64,000 bases of DNA, taken from the NCBI RefSeq assembly GCF_031755915.1, contig NC_083382.1, positions 9,636,001 through 9,700,000 on the forward strand, given 5' to 3'. Positions 1 through 13,000 of the stretch are shown piece by piece (the first letter of the stretch is position 1; every line of letters starts with the position of its first letter). Below the pieces are notes generated by a model that saw nothing but the letters and a program-made list of their open reading frames with translations, did not search any database and had not been told where the DNA came from. Made by a program: the position numbers and the translations under genes. This DNA comes from Ziziphus jujuba (Eukaryota; Streptophyta; Magnoliopsida; Rosales; Rhamnaceae).

Positions 1-939
1 AGCAAAGCTATTATTTACTGGTGTAATGATTTTTTGTTCGAATGTCACACCTTCAATACTATAATAAAGAACTCAAAAAAATGAAAAAAAAAAGTGTTAC
101 TGTAACTTTCCAAAATAATATCATATTAGATTATGGAAAAAGTTTGGGTGAAATTACTAAATTTGAAAAATTGCAATTTCAACTTTTAAATTTCAATTTG
201 TTGTATTTCAGTTCAACTCAATTTTTTTTTTTTTTTTTAACTCAAGGTGGTTAACGATTGCATCCTACTTTATCAATATTAAAAAAAATTAGTACAATTT
301 AGACCCTTTGTTTTTAATTTGTTATAATTTAAATCTTTTAGTTTCAAAATTCTGCATTTTAATCCTAATATTACATATTATTTGTCAAAAATTCCAATTT
401 GATTGAAATATAAAAAATTGACAACTTAAGAACTTAAATTGTACTATTTTAAATTTAAAAGTTCAAAAATACATTTCATTTAAATTGAAGGATATTAAAT
501 TACAATTAGTTTAGATTTCAATAAACTAGTTTTATGTTTTTGGCACGAATTTTATTTTTATAAAACTAATTTAATATCCACGATATTCCTTATAGAAACA
601 GTCTAATGGCAAAAATTATTGTTTCCTTAACATTCATAAATTTATGAAAATAAATTTAATATTACATAAATCATAGAATCATAAATACTATTTTAATGAA
701 AAATATTAATTATCCTAGTAAATAATCACAAATAAAATTTTTATATTAAATAATAACTTAAAAAATTATCATTAAAATAATTATTTTTTAAATTTTAATA
801 TAAAAAATAATAAAATTAAATATTTGCCATGTATACTATTATCTTCGTTGATGAATACGACTGAAGAGCCAAAGAGAAACGCACATAGAGATATATTTTT
901 TGAAAACACTTTTTCTTCCCTTCCGTTTTGCAGAGAGAT
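1..939. other. AT-rich intergenic spacer upstream of UGT gene A
   Basis: I see no gene here. The stretch is AT-rich with several poly(A) and poly(T) runs, and its short open frames are low-complexity. The last 100 bases would hold the promoter and 5' leader of gene A, but no clear TATA box stands out; the best candidate is a TATACTATTA-like stretch near 831. Confidence 0.6.
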
Positions 940-1950
940 ATGGCTTCCTTTATTGCAGAAGCCAAAAAAGCTCATGCTGTAAGCATTCCCTTCCCAGCTC
1001 AGGGCCATATAAAAGCATTGCTTAAATTCTCAGAGCTTCTTCATCACAGAGGCTTTCACATAACCTTCGTCAACACCGAGTTCAATCACAGTCGTTTTCT
1101 CAAATCTTTAGGCCCAAATTCCCTCCATGGCTTGCCCGACTTTCGTTTTGAAGCCATTCCCGATGGTCTTCCACCTTCTGATGTACAAGATGCAACCCAA
1201 GACATAACTACTCTCTGTGACTTTATCAGAAAGAAATCCATGGCCTTTCCATTTCTTGAGCTCCTTACAAAGCTCAATAATAATAATCCTCCTGTTACTT
1301 GCATAGTCTCAGATGGGCTTATGATGTTCACCACCGCCGTTGCTCAACAACTTGGAATCCCTGACGTTAAGTTTTTCCCTTTCTCTGCTTGCTCTTTCAT
1401 GGGATTCAAACACGGTAGATCTTTGCTGGAAAAAGGAATCATACCGCTAAAAGGTTAAGTGGGCTTTGAGATACAAAATGATAATATAGTATATTAAATT
1501 TTGATTTAAATTATTTATGTTTATATAATTTTGATATAATTTGGCATAACTACATGTAATTGGGTATGGACTCACCGTTATAGAGGTGTCCATATCCATC
1601 ATATTTGATTAATATATAATTATTACAATTATGCTACAGTGAATGCTTATAAGTAATTTGTAATATATGTTATTCTATTTTATATAATTTATAAGATATA
1701 TTATTTTGAATTATATACAATTGGATATTAACATCTACTATAGCATGAGCTGTATATTACAGCATATAATTATATAATTATATATACAGAAAATATACCT
1801 TACTTTGTTATATTAAGGTTTACCACTAATAATTATTAGATCATATTAAACATTAAAATTTAAAATTTAAAAAATGGTTAAATATGGATTTTATAGTATA
1901 TAAAAATCTTATTTAAAAAACTTGATGATTAATAATTATAATTATAAAAG

Positions 1951-1989
<39 letters not shown>

Positions 1990-2987
1990 ACTTCCTATTT
2001 TAAGCATCTTATAAGTTTATTACTTTTGATTAATGTTTTGTCATATATGCAGACGAGAGATGTCTAACAAATGGGTATTTGGACACCATTGTAGATTGGA
2101 TTCCAGGAATCAAAGATTTCCGTTTGAAAGATTTTCCATCTTTCTTTCGAACTACGAATCCAAACGACATTAAGCTCAACTTCTCAATTGAAAAAACAGA
2201 GGGACTTGACAAAGCTTCTGCAGTAATTCTACATACTTTTGAAGCTTTGGAACCAAACGTATTGGATACCATTTCGTCTTTGTTTCCACATATGTACGTG
2301 ATTGGTCCTCTTCAACTTCTTCTCAATCATATACCAAAAGACCCATCAAAGGAATTTGGTTACAGTCTTTGGAAGGAAGACACAGAGTGCCTTCGATGGC
2401 TGGATACTAAGCCAAAAAATTCAGTGCTCTATGTCAATTTTGGTAGCATAACAGTGGTAACAAAAGATCAACTGGTTGAGTTTGGTATGGGACTAGCAAA
2501 TAGCAAGCAACATTTTTTGTGGATAATTAGGCCTGATTTGGCTATTGGTGAATCAGCAATTTTGCCTCCTGAATTTGGGATTCAAACTAAAGAAAGAGGT
2601 TTTGTAGAAAGTTGGTGTCCACAAGAACAAGTCCTTAATCATTCATCAATTGGTGGGTTTTTGACACATTGTGGGTGGAATTCAACCATTGAGAGTTTAT
2701 CTGCTGGAGTGCCTATGCTTTGTTGGCCATTCTTTGCAGACCAACAAACCAATTGCAGATTTACTTGCAATGAATGGGAAGTGGGTATTCAGATTAATAA
2801 TGACGTAAAGAGAGATGAGGTAGAAAAGCTTGTGAGAGAATTAATGGAGGGAAAGAAGGGTAAGGAAATGAGAAACAAAGCAATAGAGTGGAAGAGATTG
2901 GCTGAAGAGGCTACTGGTTCAATTGGTTCTTCATCCAAAAACTTGGATAGGTTGGTGAATCAAGTGCTTTTAAGAAAGCAGAATTAG
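940..2987 (+). CDS. UGT gene A: UGT85A-like UDP-glycosyltransferase, two exons
   Basis: Exon 1 is 940-1453 and exon 2 is 2053-2987; the 599-bp intron is GT-AG, phase 1, and joins Lys171 to a split Asp172 codon. The product is 482 residues, normal for the family. I chose the ATG at 940 because it aligns with the other five genes; a TTG twelve bases upstream is in frame but not a plant start. It transfers a sugar, probably glucose from UDP-glucose, to a small hydroxylated acceptor in the cytosol. His23 (in AQGHIK) and Asp125 (in CIVSD) form the catalytic dyad. The PSPG box spans about 359-402, begins with WCPQ, has HCGWNS and ends in Gln402, the residue usually linked to UDP-glucose. It reads NHSS where the paralogs have NHPS. 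AATAAA lies at 3085-3090. The acceptor is unknown. Confidence 0.95.
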
Positions 2988-4359
2988 AAGATATATATTC
3001 TTGTTTTTCAGAATGAAATATTAATAGTATTGTCAAAATCACGCTCTCAGACAATGATACCGACTTTGTATCTTATACCTCTAGAATAAAAATAATGATA
3101 ATAATATTAAATCAGAAATATTTTTGATATGATTTAGAGTATTTGGAGATGTGTACTTTGGAATGTTATGGCTTGATAGTCAATGACACTGAGATATGTT
3201 TGATATTCCTTGGAAGAAGATGACATCTATTATAAATCAGACACAATTTCAAATCGACATTGTATATAGACCAACTTATTCTGTGTCCATTTATTATTTC
3301 TTTGAGATGTTCTTGGGTTCAGAGGATCCTTCCCTTGTATTACATATTATGCTTTATATATATACATGTATATATATTTTGAAAAAGATTTTTGATTTTT
3401 CTTTTACATGATTGCTTTTGGATTTTAAACACGGCTAATTAAAGTTAAATGCATTGGAAAAAAAAAAAAAAAAGGCTATTGCGAATTTCTTTTCTTGGTT
3501 GATTAGTATAATATTTTTTCACATTTTTATTTATAGTTTAAATGAAATTGATAAAGTATGACATGCTACAGTACTTTGATGGTACTTCATGATAAAATAA
3601 TAAACATAACAACCGTTTTTTCTCGTCCCACTATTTATACAGTTTTTCAAAACTACCATTCTTCATTAAATATTTGTTGAACTATAGTTGAACAATATTA
3701 TATTACTCCGCCTACAATAACCAAACAATATAAATATATATTCAATTAATAAGAACTAAACGTATATTTTATAATAAATTATAAATTTTTTTTTTATAGT
3801 AGAAACAAAAATATTTAATCTATTCAAGTGAAGTAGAATTTATCATTAAATTTTATTAAATTGTTTAAAATATAATTATATTTGATGAAAATATTTAATC
3901 AACAAATATATTCAAACACTAAAAAATATTTATCAAAAGAAACTATAGAATATGATTACGGTTTGAGTCTTGGAGGATATTTAAATCTCCTTTGTCAAAT
4001 ACAATTATATTTAAAACAATTAAATATTTTTTATGAATGAATTAAAGTTATATGTTCTACAATAAAAAATAAAATAAAATTATTTTTGAGGTTTGAAGTC
4101 AAGAGCCCTGTGCCACGCAGTCTGCGATATACTGATGCAATAATGCGGCTCGTCAAGAGGTGAACCACAACTCTCAAACTTACAGTCTGATGGTAGTGGT
4201 TTTTTCCACTAAGTAATCATCCCCAATGGTAGTGGTTTTATTTTTGCTTTTGTAAAATGGTTAAAAGTACATTTAGTTCTTCTTAGCTAAACATATTTAT
4301 ATTGTTCGGTTTCGTTGATATGTATTGGACAGCATAGCATTATTAGGTTGATAACTACT
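2988..4359. other. Spacer after gene A, with one copy of a dispersed repeat
   Basis: The first hundred or so bases are the 3' untranslated region of gene A. The rest is AT-rich and non-coding. Bases about 3760-4080 match about 44690-44995 in the same orientation, with many small differences; shared landmarks are a stretch reading TTTAATCAACAAA and one reading GAATTAAAGTTATATGTT. I cannot assign this repeat to a known family. Confidence 0.6.
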
Positions 4360-5753
4360 TGTAACGGTTCAGTCCACCCGTATGAGATATTGTCCGATTT
4401 GGACCCCACTCGTATGGTTTTAAAAGGCCTTTCAAAGGAAAGGTATGTGACAGCCCAGACCATCCGCATGCGATATTGTCGTTTTTTGGTTTAGGGAATC
4501 CTCTTACAGCCCAGCCCTCAAGGCTTTAAAAGGCCTTGCAATGGTTAGGGGGAATCCTCTTACAACCCTTACCTACCAGTTCCACTAGCACGGGCTTTCA
4601 GGCCCAATTATGATATTATCTACTTTGGGCCCAGCCCGCACAGTTTTACGTTCCCTCATGGGAAGGCCTTGCAAGGGAAAGGTATCCACATGCTTATAAG
4701 CCTTGCTTCGTTTTCCTTTCCAAGCGATATGGGACTTCACAATCTTCCCCCCTTAGGGCCCAGTGTCCTCGCTGGCACACCAATCCGAGTCTAGCTCTGA
4801 TACCATCTGTAACAATCCAGACCACCCGCATGCGATATTGTCCTCTTTGGACCTAGGAAATCCTCTTACAACCAAGCCCTCAAGGTTTTAAAAGGCCTTG
4901 CAATGGTTAGGAGGAATCTTCTTACAACCCATACCTACCAGTCCCACTAGTATGGGCTTCCAGGCTCAATCACGATATTGTCCATTTTGGGCCCAGCCCG
5001 CATGGTTTTACGTTCCCGCATGGTTTTACGTTCCCTCATGGGAAGTGCTCGCAAGGGAAAGGTATCTACATGCTTATAAGCCATGCTTCGTTCCTCTTTC
5101 GAAGCGATGTGGGACTTCACAATCCTCCCCCTTTGGGGCCCAGCATCCTCGCTGGTACATTGATTCGGGTTTGGCTCTGATACTATATGTGACAGTCCAG
5201 ACCACCTGCATGCGATATTGTCCTCTCTGGAGAATCCTCTTACAATCCAGCCCTCAAGGTTTTAAAAGGCCTTGCAATGGTTAGGGGGAATCCTCTTACA
5301 ACCCCTACCTACCAGTCCCACTGGCACGGGCTTCCAGGCCCAATCACGATATTGTCCGCTTTGTACCCAGTCCGAACGGTTTTACGTTCCTTCATGGGAA
5401 GGCCTCACAAGAGGAAGGTATCCACTCGCTTATAAACCATGCTTTGTTCTCCTTTCCAACCGATGTGGGACTTCACAGGTATCTACACCCTTTTATAAGG
5501 CATGCTTCGTTCCTCTTTCCAACTGATGCGGGATCTCACAATCCACTCTCCTTAGGGCCTAGTGTCCTCGCTGACACACTGATCCGGGTACCGCCTTTGA
5601 TACCAACTGTAACAGCCTAGTCCACCCGCATGAGATACTGTCCGCTTTGGGCCTCGTCCGCACGGTTTTAAAAGGTCTCTCAAGAGAAAGATATCCACAC
5701 CCTCTTATAAGGCATGCTTCGTTCACCTTTCCAACTGATGTGGGATCTCACAC
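4360..5753 (+). repeat. Tandem array of a TGTAAC-type short interspersed element
   Basis: Five head-to-tail units start at 4360 (partial), 4446, 4808, 5188 and 5608 (partial). Each begins TGTRACRG/A followed by a CCACCCGCATG-like block and GATATTGTCC. Full units are about 360-420 bp and share AAGGCCTTGCAA, a GATGTGGGACTTCACA-like block and a terminal GCTCTGATACCATCTG. Open frames inside the units are byproducts of this repeat and not genes. This kind of sequence is widespread in plant genomes and looks non-autonomous, since no transposase is encoded. Single relatives lie at 20348-20468 (opposite strand) and 54298-54461. The family name is not certain. Confidence 0.85.
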
Positions 5754-7439
5754 TACTTCTATTGAAGAGTTGTTAAGTTGGAGCTTATTTAATGTATAAT
5801 GTATATGATACTTTTGAAAATGAACAAAATGTAGTGAGAGAAGAAAAAATAATGGTGTAAAAAGAATGACCCAATATAAATTATAATTATACAAGCCCGA
5901 ACATATTGATCCATCAAACCATGATGAAATGGTTGTAGTATGTTAGAAGTAAAGTGGTTTGAGACTAGTTCCACCAGCCTAATATATCACTATTAACAAG
6001 AAAAAGTATTAATAATATTACTATTTTTAGGTTCATTAAATCAGCACTAGACTAAAAGGAAAGAAAAAAAATCTACATTTAAAATAATAATACTAAAATT
6101 ATTAAAATATTCATTAAATGATATGACGAACAATGTGATAATATTTAATTAATTTATTTTTTAATAGATTAATTATTCTTTAATATTCGGAACTTTTTGA
6201 ACTTTTAAAATTGTATGATTTGGATTCTCATTTTTCGAATTATTGCAAATTAGTCTAATCACAAATGGAAGGTTAATGAGTCATTCACGTGACCCCTTTT
6301 GATTGTACTCTAGTATCCTCAAATTTTAAGTTTTTACGATTTATACCTTAACTTCATAAACATATATATATAAACTTTTGATTTTTTAAAATTGTTGCGA
6401 GTTGATCTAATTCATGAAATTGAACAAATGGACTATTAGTGAACTATCCATGTGAAACTCACCAGACCTTTTTCCTCTACAATAACAACAACAACAATAA
6501 TAATCAATTTAATATATATAGAAAGAAAAAAAAAACCCAAAAAAGGGAATTTTAATACCACCTAGAAATTTTTTAGATAATATAATTTATAAATCAAATA
6601 TTAGTTATTAATTTATAGTCAATAGTACTAATTTATAAATAGGTTTAAATTTATTTAAAAACATTTTATCAAGCAAAAAAAAAATAATTTTCCAAGAAAA
6701 AAATTTAATTAATATATTATTTAAACTATTATTTTTTTGTGAATATTTTAAAATTAATGTAAGTATTTTATTTTAAAATCTTAAATCAAAGTGTTATAAA
6801 TGATAAAATAACCATAGAAGAATAAGAATAACAGAAAAAAATAAAAATCAACAATAGCATTTTTGGTACAAAAAAATGATAATAGAACAAATAAAAGATA
6901 TAATATTTAAAAATTTATTACAAATTCTATAAAAGTAATTTTCTTTTCTAAACTCCTCGAGGCAAGAAGAAAAAAATAATTATTCTCATCTATATATATT
7001 TTTATTCTTTTATTTATAATTAAAAGAAGAATATAAAAATGTATATAGATGAAAACAAGTTTAAGAAAAAAAGAAAATTTTAAAAGTAAAGAGAAACAAA
7101 TAAGAAAAAAATATCACACTATAAGAAAGTAGGGTATATTTCCGTTGATCCTCTTAAGGCTTACACTTGAAATACATCCTAAAATTCCAGTAGGTTGTTA
7201 CTAGTGTTAAAGCATCGAATGGACAATTACACCCTTGTGGCTTTATATTTAGTGGTCAAAATCTAACAATAAAAGGGTAAATGCATTTAAAGAAAACATC
7301 AGGGAATGAGTTGTAATTAAGGCAAACCTTAAGAGTCTATATGTAATGTAGTCCTAAGATTGCTCATACTCGAGCAACTTAATTCCACAATTCTTTCGAA
7401 TTCTAAAATCAACTGTTTTGAAAAAAATTCGATAATTAA
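5754..7439. other. AT-rich spacer with one arm of an inverted repeat pair
   Basis: No gene is visible. A roughly 110-bp block at about 6377-6487, ending near CTTTTTCCTCTACAAT, reappears on the opposite strand at about 8230-8340. A weaker direct copy of the same block lies at about 6190-6310. The rest is AT-rich, low-complexity sequence. Confidence 0.55.
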
Positions 7440-8160
7440 GAAAAATGATTATATTTATATTTGAACCATCATTGTTCCACATTAGGACGATATGAGATTG
7501 AGCACTAGATAGCCTTTACTAGTAAGGCAACTTCTTAGTACCATGCATTCACTCACACTTATCATGATAGTCTCACACTGATTCGAGAATGGTTGTCATA
7601 GTCAATCTTAATATATTGTTCACTAATTATGCCTTTTTATGGTATTTTTTAGGGCTTACAGGTTTTACAATACACAATGTCCTCACTAGCACATTTTTAG
7701 TTAGGTATAGATTTTGATACCATTTGTGACGCCTTGCCCTATTGGCATCCCATCACTCTTTTATTCCGTCAATATTGTCCCTAATTTAGTTATTACATTC
7801 TGAATAGTATAGGATTTTGTTCAGACTTCCTAGAAGATTGTCCATTTTAAGATTGCTTCCACTATAATATGTTTAACTCTACAGTCCTTTCGAACTTTAA
7901 AACCAATTGTTCTAAAAAGATCTGTGACTATTTTTATACTTGAATCATCACCTTTCCATACCCAAACGATGTGGGGTTGGACATTAAATAGCTTTTGTTA
8001 GTAAAATAGTCTATCAGTGCCTTGTATCCATCCACACTTATCCTAACAGCCTCACACTGATTCGTTATTTGTCGTTACAATCCACTTCAATGTATTATTT
8101 ACTAATGTTGCCCCTTCATATCTCATATCCTTAAGGACTTATAGATTTTACACTAGATTT
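7440..8160. repeat. Two-unit diverged tandem repeat
   Basis: Two related units lie about 480 bp apart. Each has a CCATCA..TTCCA block followed by ACGATRTGRGRTTG, then CTCACACTGATTCG, and a TTTTGATACCATTTGTGAC boundary between units. The layout resembles the 4360-5753 family and is probably a diverged relative. Another relative lies at about 18490-19230. No coding potential is seen. Confidence 0.6.
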
Positions 8161-8229
8161 GAAAGCTCCACTGGTTACGTTACTATTGGTCATAAAGTTA
8201 CGTTATATGAGTTTAAGATTTAAAACAAT

Positions 8230-8340
8230 TATTGTAGAGGAAAAAGGTCACATGAGTTTTACTTGGACAATCTATTAATAGTTCATTTATTTAAATATGT
8301 GACCAATTTGCAACAATTTGAAAAATCAAAAGCTTAGTTG
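8230..8340 (-). repeat. Inverted partner of the 6377-6487 block
   Basis: Read on the minus strand, this stretch matches about 6377-6487, including the ends CTTTTGATTTTT and CTTTTTCCTCTACAAT. The two arms flank the two-unit repeat at 7440-8160. Confidence 0.6.
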
Positions 8341-8380
8341 AACGTTTATGAAACTGAGGGCTCTAATAATAATTCGAATC

Positions 8381-8705
8381 TATTATTGTCATGTTAGCAA
8401 TGAATTATATTAATGAGGATTATTATAGGTGTACTAATACCTAACACTCCTTTATATATTTATGAAAGCAAAGTAATTTCATAGTTCTGCATCTGCTTTT
8501 TTTTTTTTTTTTTTTTAACTTAAAAAAATTGACATTCATCAATAGTGTGATAGAGTAAAATTTCATTTTAAAAAATAGGAAATAAATTAAATAATTTTCA
8601 TTGTAAATACTTGTAACAGGTTCTATTAGTCATAAAATGACAAATAAGGACATTTTTATTCAATAGCGGAGCCACAAATGTTAGGATGGGAGGTGGGAAC
8701 TAAAT
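8381..8705 (+). repeat. Left part of the duplicated block upstream of gene B
   Basis: This stretch matches about 17514-17810 upstream of gene C. Shared landmarks include TGAGGATTATTATAGGTGTA, ACAGGTTCTATTRGTCATAAA and GGCGGAGCCA/GCGGAGCCAC. It marks the left side of the segmental duplication that carries genes B and C. Further matching pieces occur at about 8880-9000 against 19255-19420 and at 9330-9960 against 20260-22310. Confidence 0.75.
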
Positions 8706-8828
8706 TGTTATTTTATGAAAAATTAATATTTAAAATAACTTATTTATAATATAAAATGTGCACTTCATTGACGTTAATGTTGTAAATGAGATTGGATTCA
8801 TTGGAGAAAAAATATTGTAAATGATCAA

Positions 8829-8859
<31 letters not shown>

Positions 8860-10009
8860 CATGTTTTTTTTATATTTGAAATGAATAAAACAAGCATAGA
8901 GTAAGAGATTTTTTTTTTTTCACTTGTCAATGTAATGGTAAAACACTTGTGATCTCATATCATACTATAAATTGGAATATTAGCAGGAATCTAATTTCTT
9001 TGTAAAAATTATAATTTTTTAATGTTTGGATATTTATTTTGAACAAAAAAATATAATTTAGAAAATTAGATTTTTACTTATATAGAAAAGTAGGTGGGAA
9101 AATTTTTTGATCATTTGAAGGATCTTTGAAAACTAATTTTGGTATTTAAAAAAAAATACAAATTTTTTTTTAATTTATTATACAAAATTAAATTTAATTA
9201 TTTATAAATTTCAACTTTTCTATTACTTAATAAACATAATTGGAGAAAAACTAATCGCTGGAAAACTAAATCTTGAAAATCTTTTTCTCTTCACACTTTC
9301 TAATGGAGGTCCCTAGTTTTATTTAGGATAAGAGATTAACTTAAAAATAGGCTAGGAGATTATAACTTATATAATTGGTCACCTATTAAAATGAAAAACT
9401 AATTAATTTTTTAACTTATTATTTCAATTATTTTAATGATGACTAATAGATAATTACAAACTTATTTTTAGGTGTGTTTGGTGAATGACAACAAAATATT
9501 AATATAATAGTAATCACTTTTGGCCTGATAATACCTGCAAGTCAAGGCGTATTAAAGAAAATGAATAAGAGATTATTTTTTTATTTATTTTTCTTTTGAA
9601 ATATGGGCTGAGAGATTATAATATATATAATTGTCTATCTATATTTAAATGACAAATCAATTAATATTTTAATTTATTATTTCAATTATTTAATGGAAGG
9701 CCGCTCAGCCCAACAGAGCTATGCCCCTGCTTCTATTATCATTATTATAATTGTTATTTATTTTTCCTCTTTATTTCTAGATGCAGCTTAAGATCACTCA
9801 CCTTGACTTTAAAAAAAAAAAAAAAAAAAAAAATTTGTGATAAAAAGATCACTCACCATGATAAAACAAATGGGTGGAATTATATGTTTTAATTAATTAA
9901 GATATCATTAAAGTTGAATTAAAAAAAAAAAAAAAAAAAGGAGACAAAGATGATACGAATTTGCCTATAAAAAGAAATGCTATGAATACGCTCCCTCCAA
10001 TCAAGAAAG
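8706..10009. other. Upstream region of gene B
   Basis: The region is non-coding and contains a (TA)n tract near 8829-8854 and long poly(A) runs near 9811-9833 and 9921-9939. Blocks from about 9330 onward match the upstream region of gene C, including GCAAGTCAAGGCGTATTAA at about 9538. C has three diverged copies of this block where B has one. Confidence 0.6.
9966..9973 (+). promoter_or_regulatory. Putative TATA box of gene B
   Basis: TATAAAAA lies 44 bases upstream of the gene B start codon. The surrounding GATACGAATTTGCCTATAAA is conserved at the same distance in gene C, so the core promoter was carried along in the duplication. Confidence 0.65.
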
Positions 10010-13000
10010 ATGGGTTCCATTGCAGCAGCTAATAAGAAACCTCATGCCGTATTCATCCCCTACCCAACTCAAAGCCACATAAAAGCATTGCTTAAACTGT
10101 CAAAGCTCCTCCACCATAGAGGTTTTCACATAACCTTTGTCAACACCGAGTTCAATCACCGTCGTTTCCTTAAATCTCAAGGCCCAAACTCCCTAGATGG
10201 CTTGCCGGATTTTCGATTCGAAGCCATTCCTGATGGCCTGCCGCTTTCTGAAGAAGATGCCACCCAGGACATCATTCTTCTTTGTCAATACATTAGAAAA
10301 AGAGCAATGGTTGCTCCATTTCTTGAACTTCTTACCAAGCTCAATCACAGAGCAACCACTTCCAACATTAATCCTCCTGTGACTTGTATCGTCTCCGACG
10401 GCCTCATGATGTACACCACCGAAGTTGCTGAAAAAATTGGAGTTCCAGACTTAAAGTTCTTTCCTTTCTCTGCATGTGGTTTCATGGGGTTCAGACACAG
10501 TCGCACTCTTATGGAAAAAGGAATTATACCACTCAAAGGTAGGTTGAATTACTATTTTCGTCACTTGTGTAGAATACAGAAGTTATAAATTCAAGATCTT
10601 ACATATCATTCACTCTAATATACTTACCAAGTTAAATTACCATTTTTTTGGTGGATCAACATTATATATATATTTTATCAATAGAAGGGGGTGGAGTTGG
10701 AAATGTTAAGGGGAAAAAAAGGTAAAAATAAAAGGGATCCCATTTCTTGATCTTAATTATGTGCAATTTAACACTTTTTCTGTTATTCAAAGCCATAAAA
10801 TATATAACTAATCTTGATTATTGGTTTGTTTTGATTCTTTAACCATGAAAACACAGAAAACTTAGAAAACAAAAAATCAAAATATTGATAAGAAAGATAT
10901 ATATATATATATATATATTTTTTTTTCTCTTTGAAATTAATATACAAAATAAACTTCTCTCGAATTTGTTAAAAAAAAAAAAAAAATCAAATGTTGTGTT
11001 GTCTGTGATTCTGATCACAACAAGTCATATGAGAGCTTTTGGTTATTGTCCTGATATATATATATATATATATTTTTTTTTTTTTTGTGTAAGTTAAATG
11101 GAAGGATCAAGCGGATCCTATTTGACAATCAAATTGATGACTTTAAATTACACAATTTGAAAATTCCAAATGAAAGATTTGTTATTTAAGTATGATCTCT
11201 ATGAACCAAGTAAGGAAATGTGAAGGTGCAATAGGAGCTTCTCTCGAGAGAAAGAGAAAAGAAAGAGTGAAAAATGAAGTCTTCTCGATCCAACAATCAT
11301 ATTTTGTTGGATCTTCTTCTAATCTTGACATATTCTTGTGGCTAGTCTAGGCTATGATCTTAGTGGTTCATATATATATTTTTATTTCCTCTCTCTAAAA
11401 TATTCTATTTGGGTAAGAGCTGAACTTAATTGTTTGCTGAATATTTTGTTAAAGCCACTTTTTGAGTGATGCCGTAAGAGCCTCTAAATATTATTTAGAA
11501 AGGAATTTGTTGTAACACAATGGATGATTTTTCTGAGTAAGGTCTCGTGGTTTTCTTCTTTTATTTTAAAGATTTAAAGTTTTGTTAATTATTTGTTATC
11601 CACATTGCTAAACTCTGAGATAAATTGTGTTTGGCATGATAGAAAACAGAGAAAGAAAGAGAATAAAGAAAGGAAAATAAAAGAGAAAAATAAAAAGAAG
11701 TTTCGTGATTTTTCTATTTCAGTTAAAACTAAAACCAACTGATACAAGCCTAACACTGGTATTTATACTAACAGAATGATTCATGCTCTAATACAATACA
11801 ACCAGTCACACATAAGTTCTGGTACAACTAAACATAACAGCAACTCTAGTCTTCCACGTGTTCAGGATAAGATAAAAACTCCAACACACAAAAATGTAGA
11901 AACTTGGTTAATAGGAGTGTTTACTGTTATCCCTATGTTTTAGATGTATGTTATCGCATGTACTAGGAGTTTGTTGTCGCTTGGAGTTATTTACTCCATG
12001 TCTAAAGTTATTGCAGTTCTGTTGCTGTTATATTGGTGCTGTGTTGCCTATTTAAAGGCTTCTATTAATTCAATTCAATTCATAGTTTCCATGTAAAATT
12101 TTTGGTGTTGATATTTGCTTATTTTTGTGTATTTTCAATATTTATTTTGGTTTTTTTGACTAACTCATTTAATTGCACAAAAAAGGAAAAAGGAATTATT
12201 CAGCTGCATTATATTTTATTGTTATCTGTATGGCTTTTTCCCAACATGTTGCACATATGCAGATGAAGCCAGTCTAACGAATGGATTTCTGGACACGGTT
12301 ATCGATTGGATTCCGGGATTCGAAGGCATACGTTTGAAGGATTTTTCATCCTTCATTCGAACAACAAATCCAAATGAAACTCTGCTCGATTACTCTTCCA
12401 CATCAACCGTCGAACTTGAGAAAGCTTCAGCTCTCATTTTGCATACTTTCGATGCTTTGGAGTCACATGTTCTGAAGGCAGTCTCATCTATGTATCCCCA
12501 TACCTACGCCATCGGTCCTCTCCAACGTCTTCTCGATCGCGTACCGGAAAACTCATCGGAAAAAGTCGGATACCATCTTTGGAAAGAAGACACGGAGTGT
12601 CTCAAATGGCTCGACACGAAGCCACCGAACTCGGTCCTCTATGTGAATTTCGGAAGCATAGCAGTGACGACGCCACAGCAGCTTGTCGAGTTTGGTATGG
12701 GGCTTGCCAATAGCAAGCAGAACTTCTTGTGGATAATTAGGCCCGATTTGGTCACCGGAGAATCTGCCATTTTGCCGGCGGAGCTCGCAGTGGAGACTAA
12801 AGAAAGAGGGAAAATAGCAAGCTGGTGTCCACAAGAGCAGGTCCTGAACCATCCTTCCGTTGGAGGGTTTTTGACACACTGTGGCTGGAATTCAATCGTT
12901 GAGAGTTTATCTGCCGGAGTTCCCATGCTGTGTTGGCCATTTTTCGCCGAGCAACAAACGAATTGCAGATACAGTTGCGTCGAATGGGAGGTTGGCATGG

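Noticed and set aside
42..254. A small protein at the left edge
   Set aside because: It is AT-rich low-complexity sequence ending in a poly-Phe run from poly(T), with no promoter or similarity.
4898..5526. Two related proteins of 128 and 84 residues
   Set aside because: Their similarity comes from the tandem TGTAAC-type repeat units, and the frames have no domain or plausible start context.
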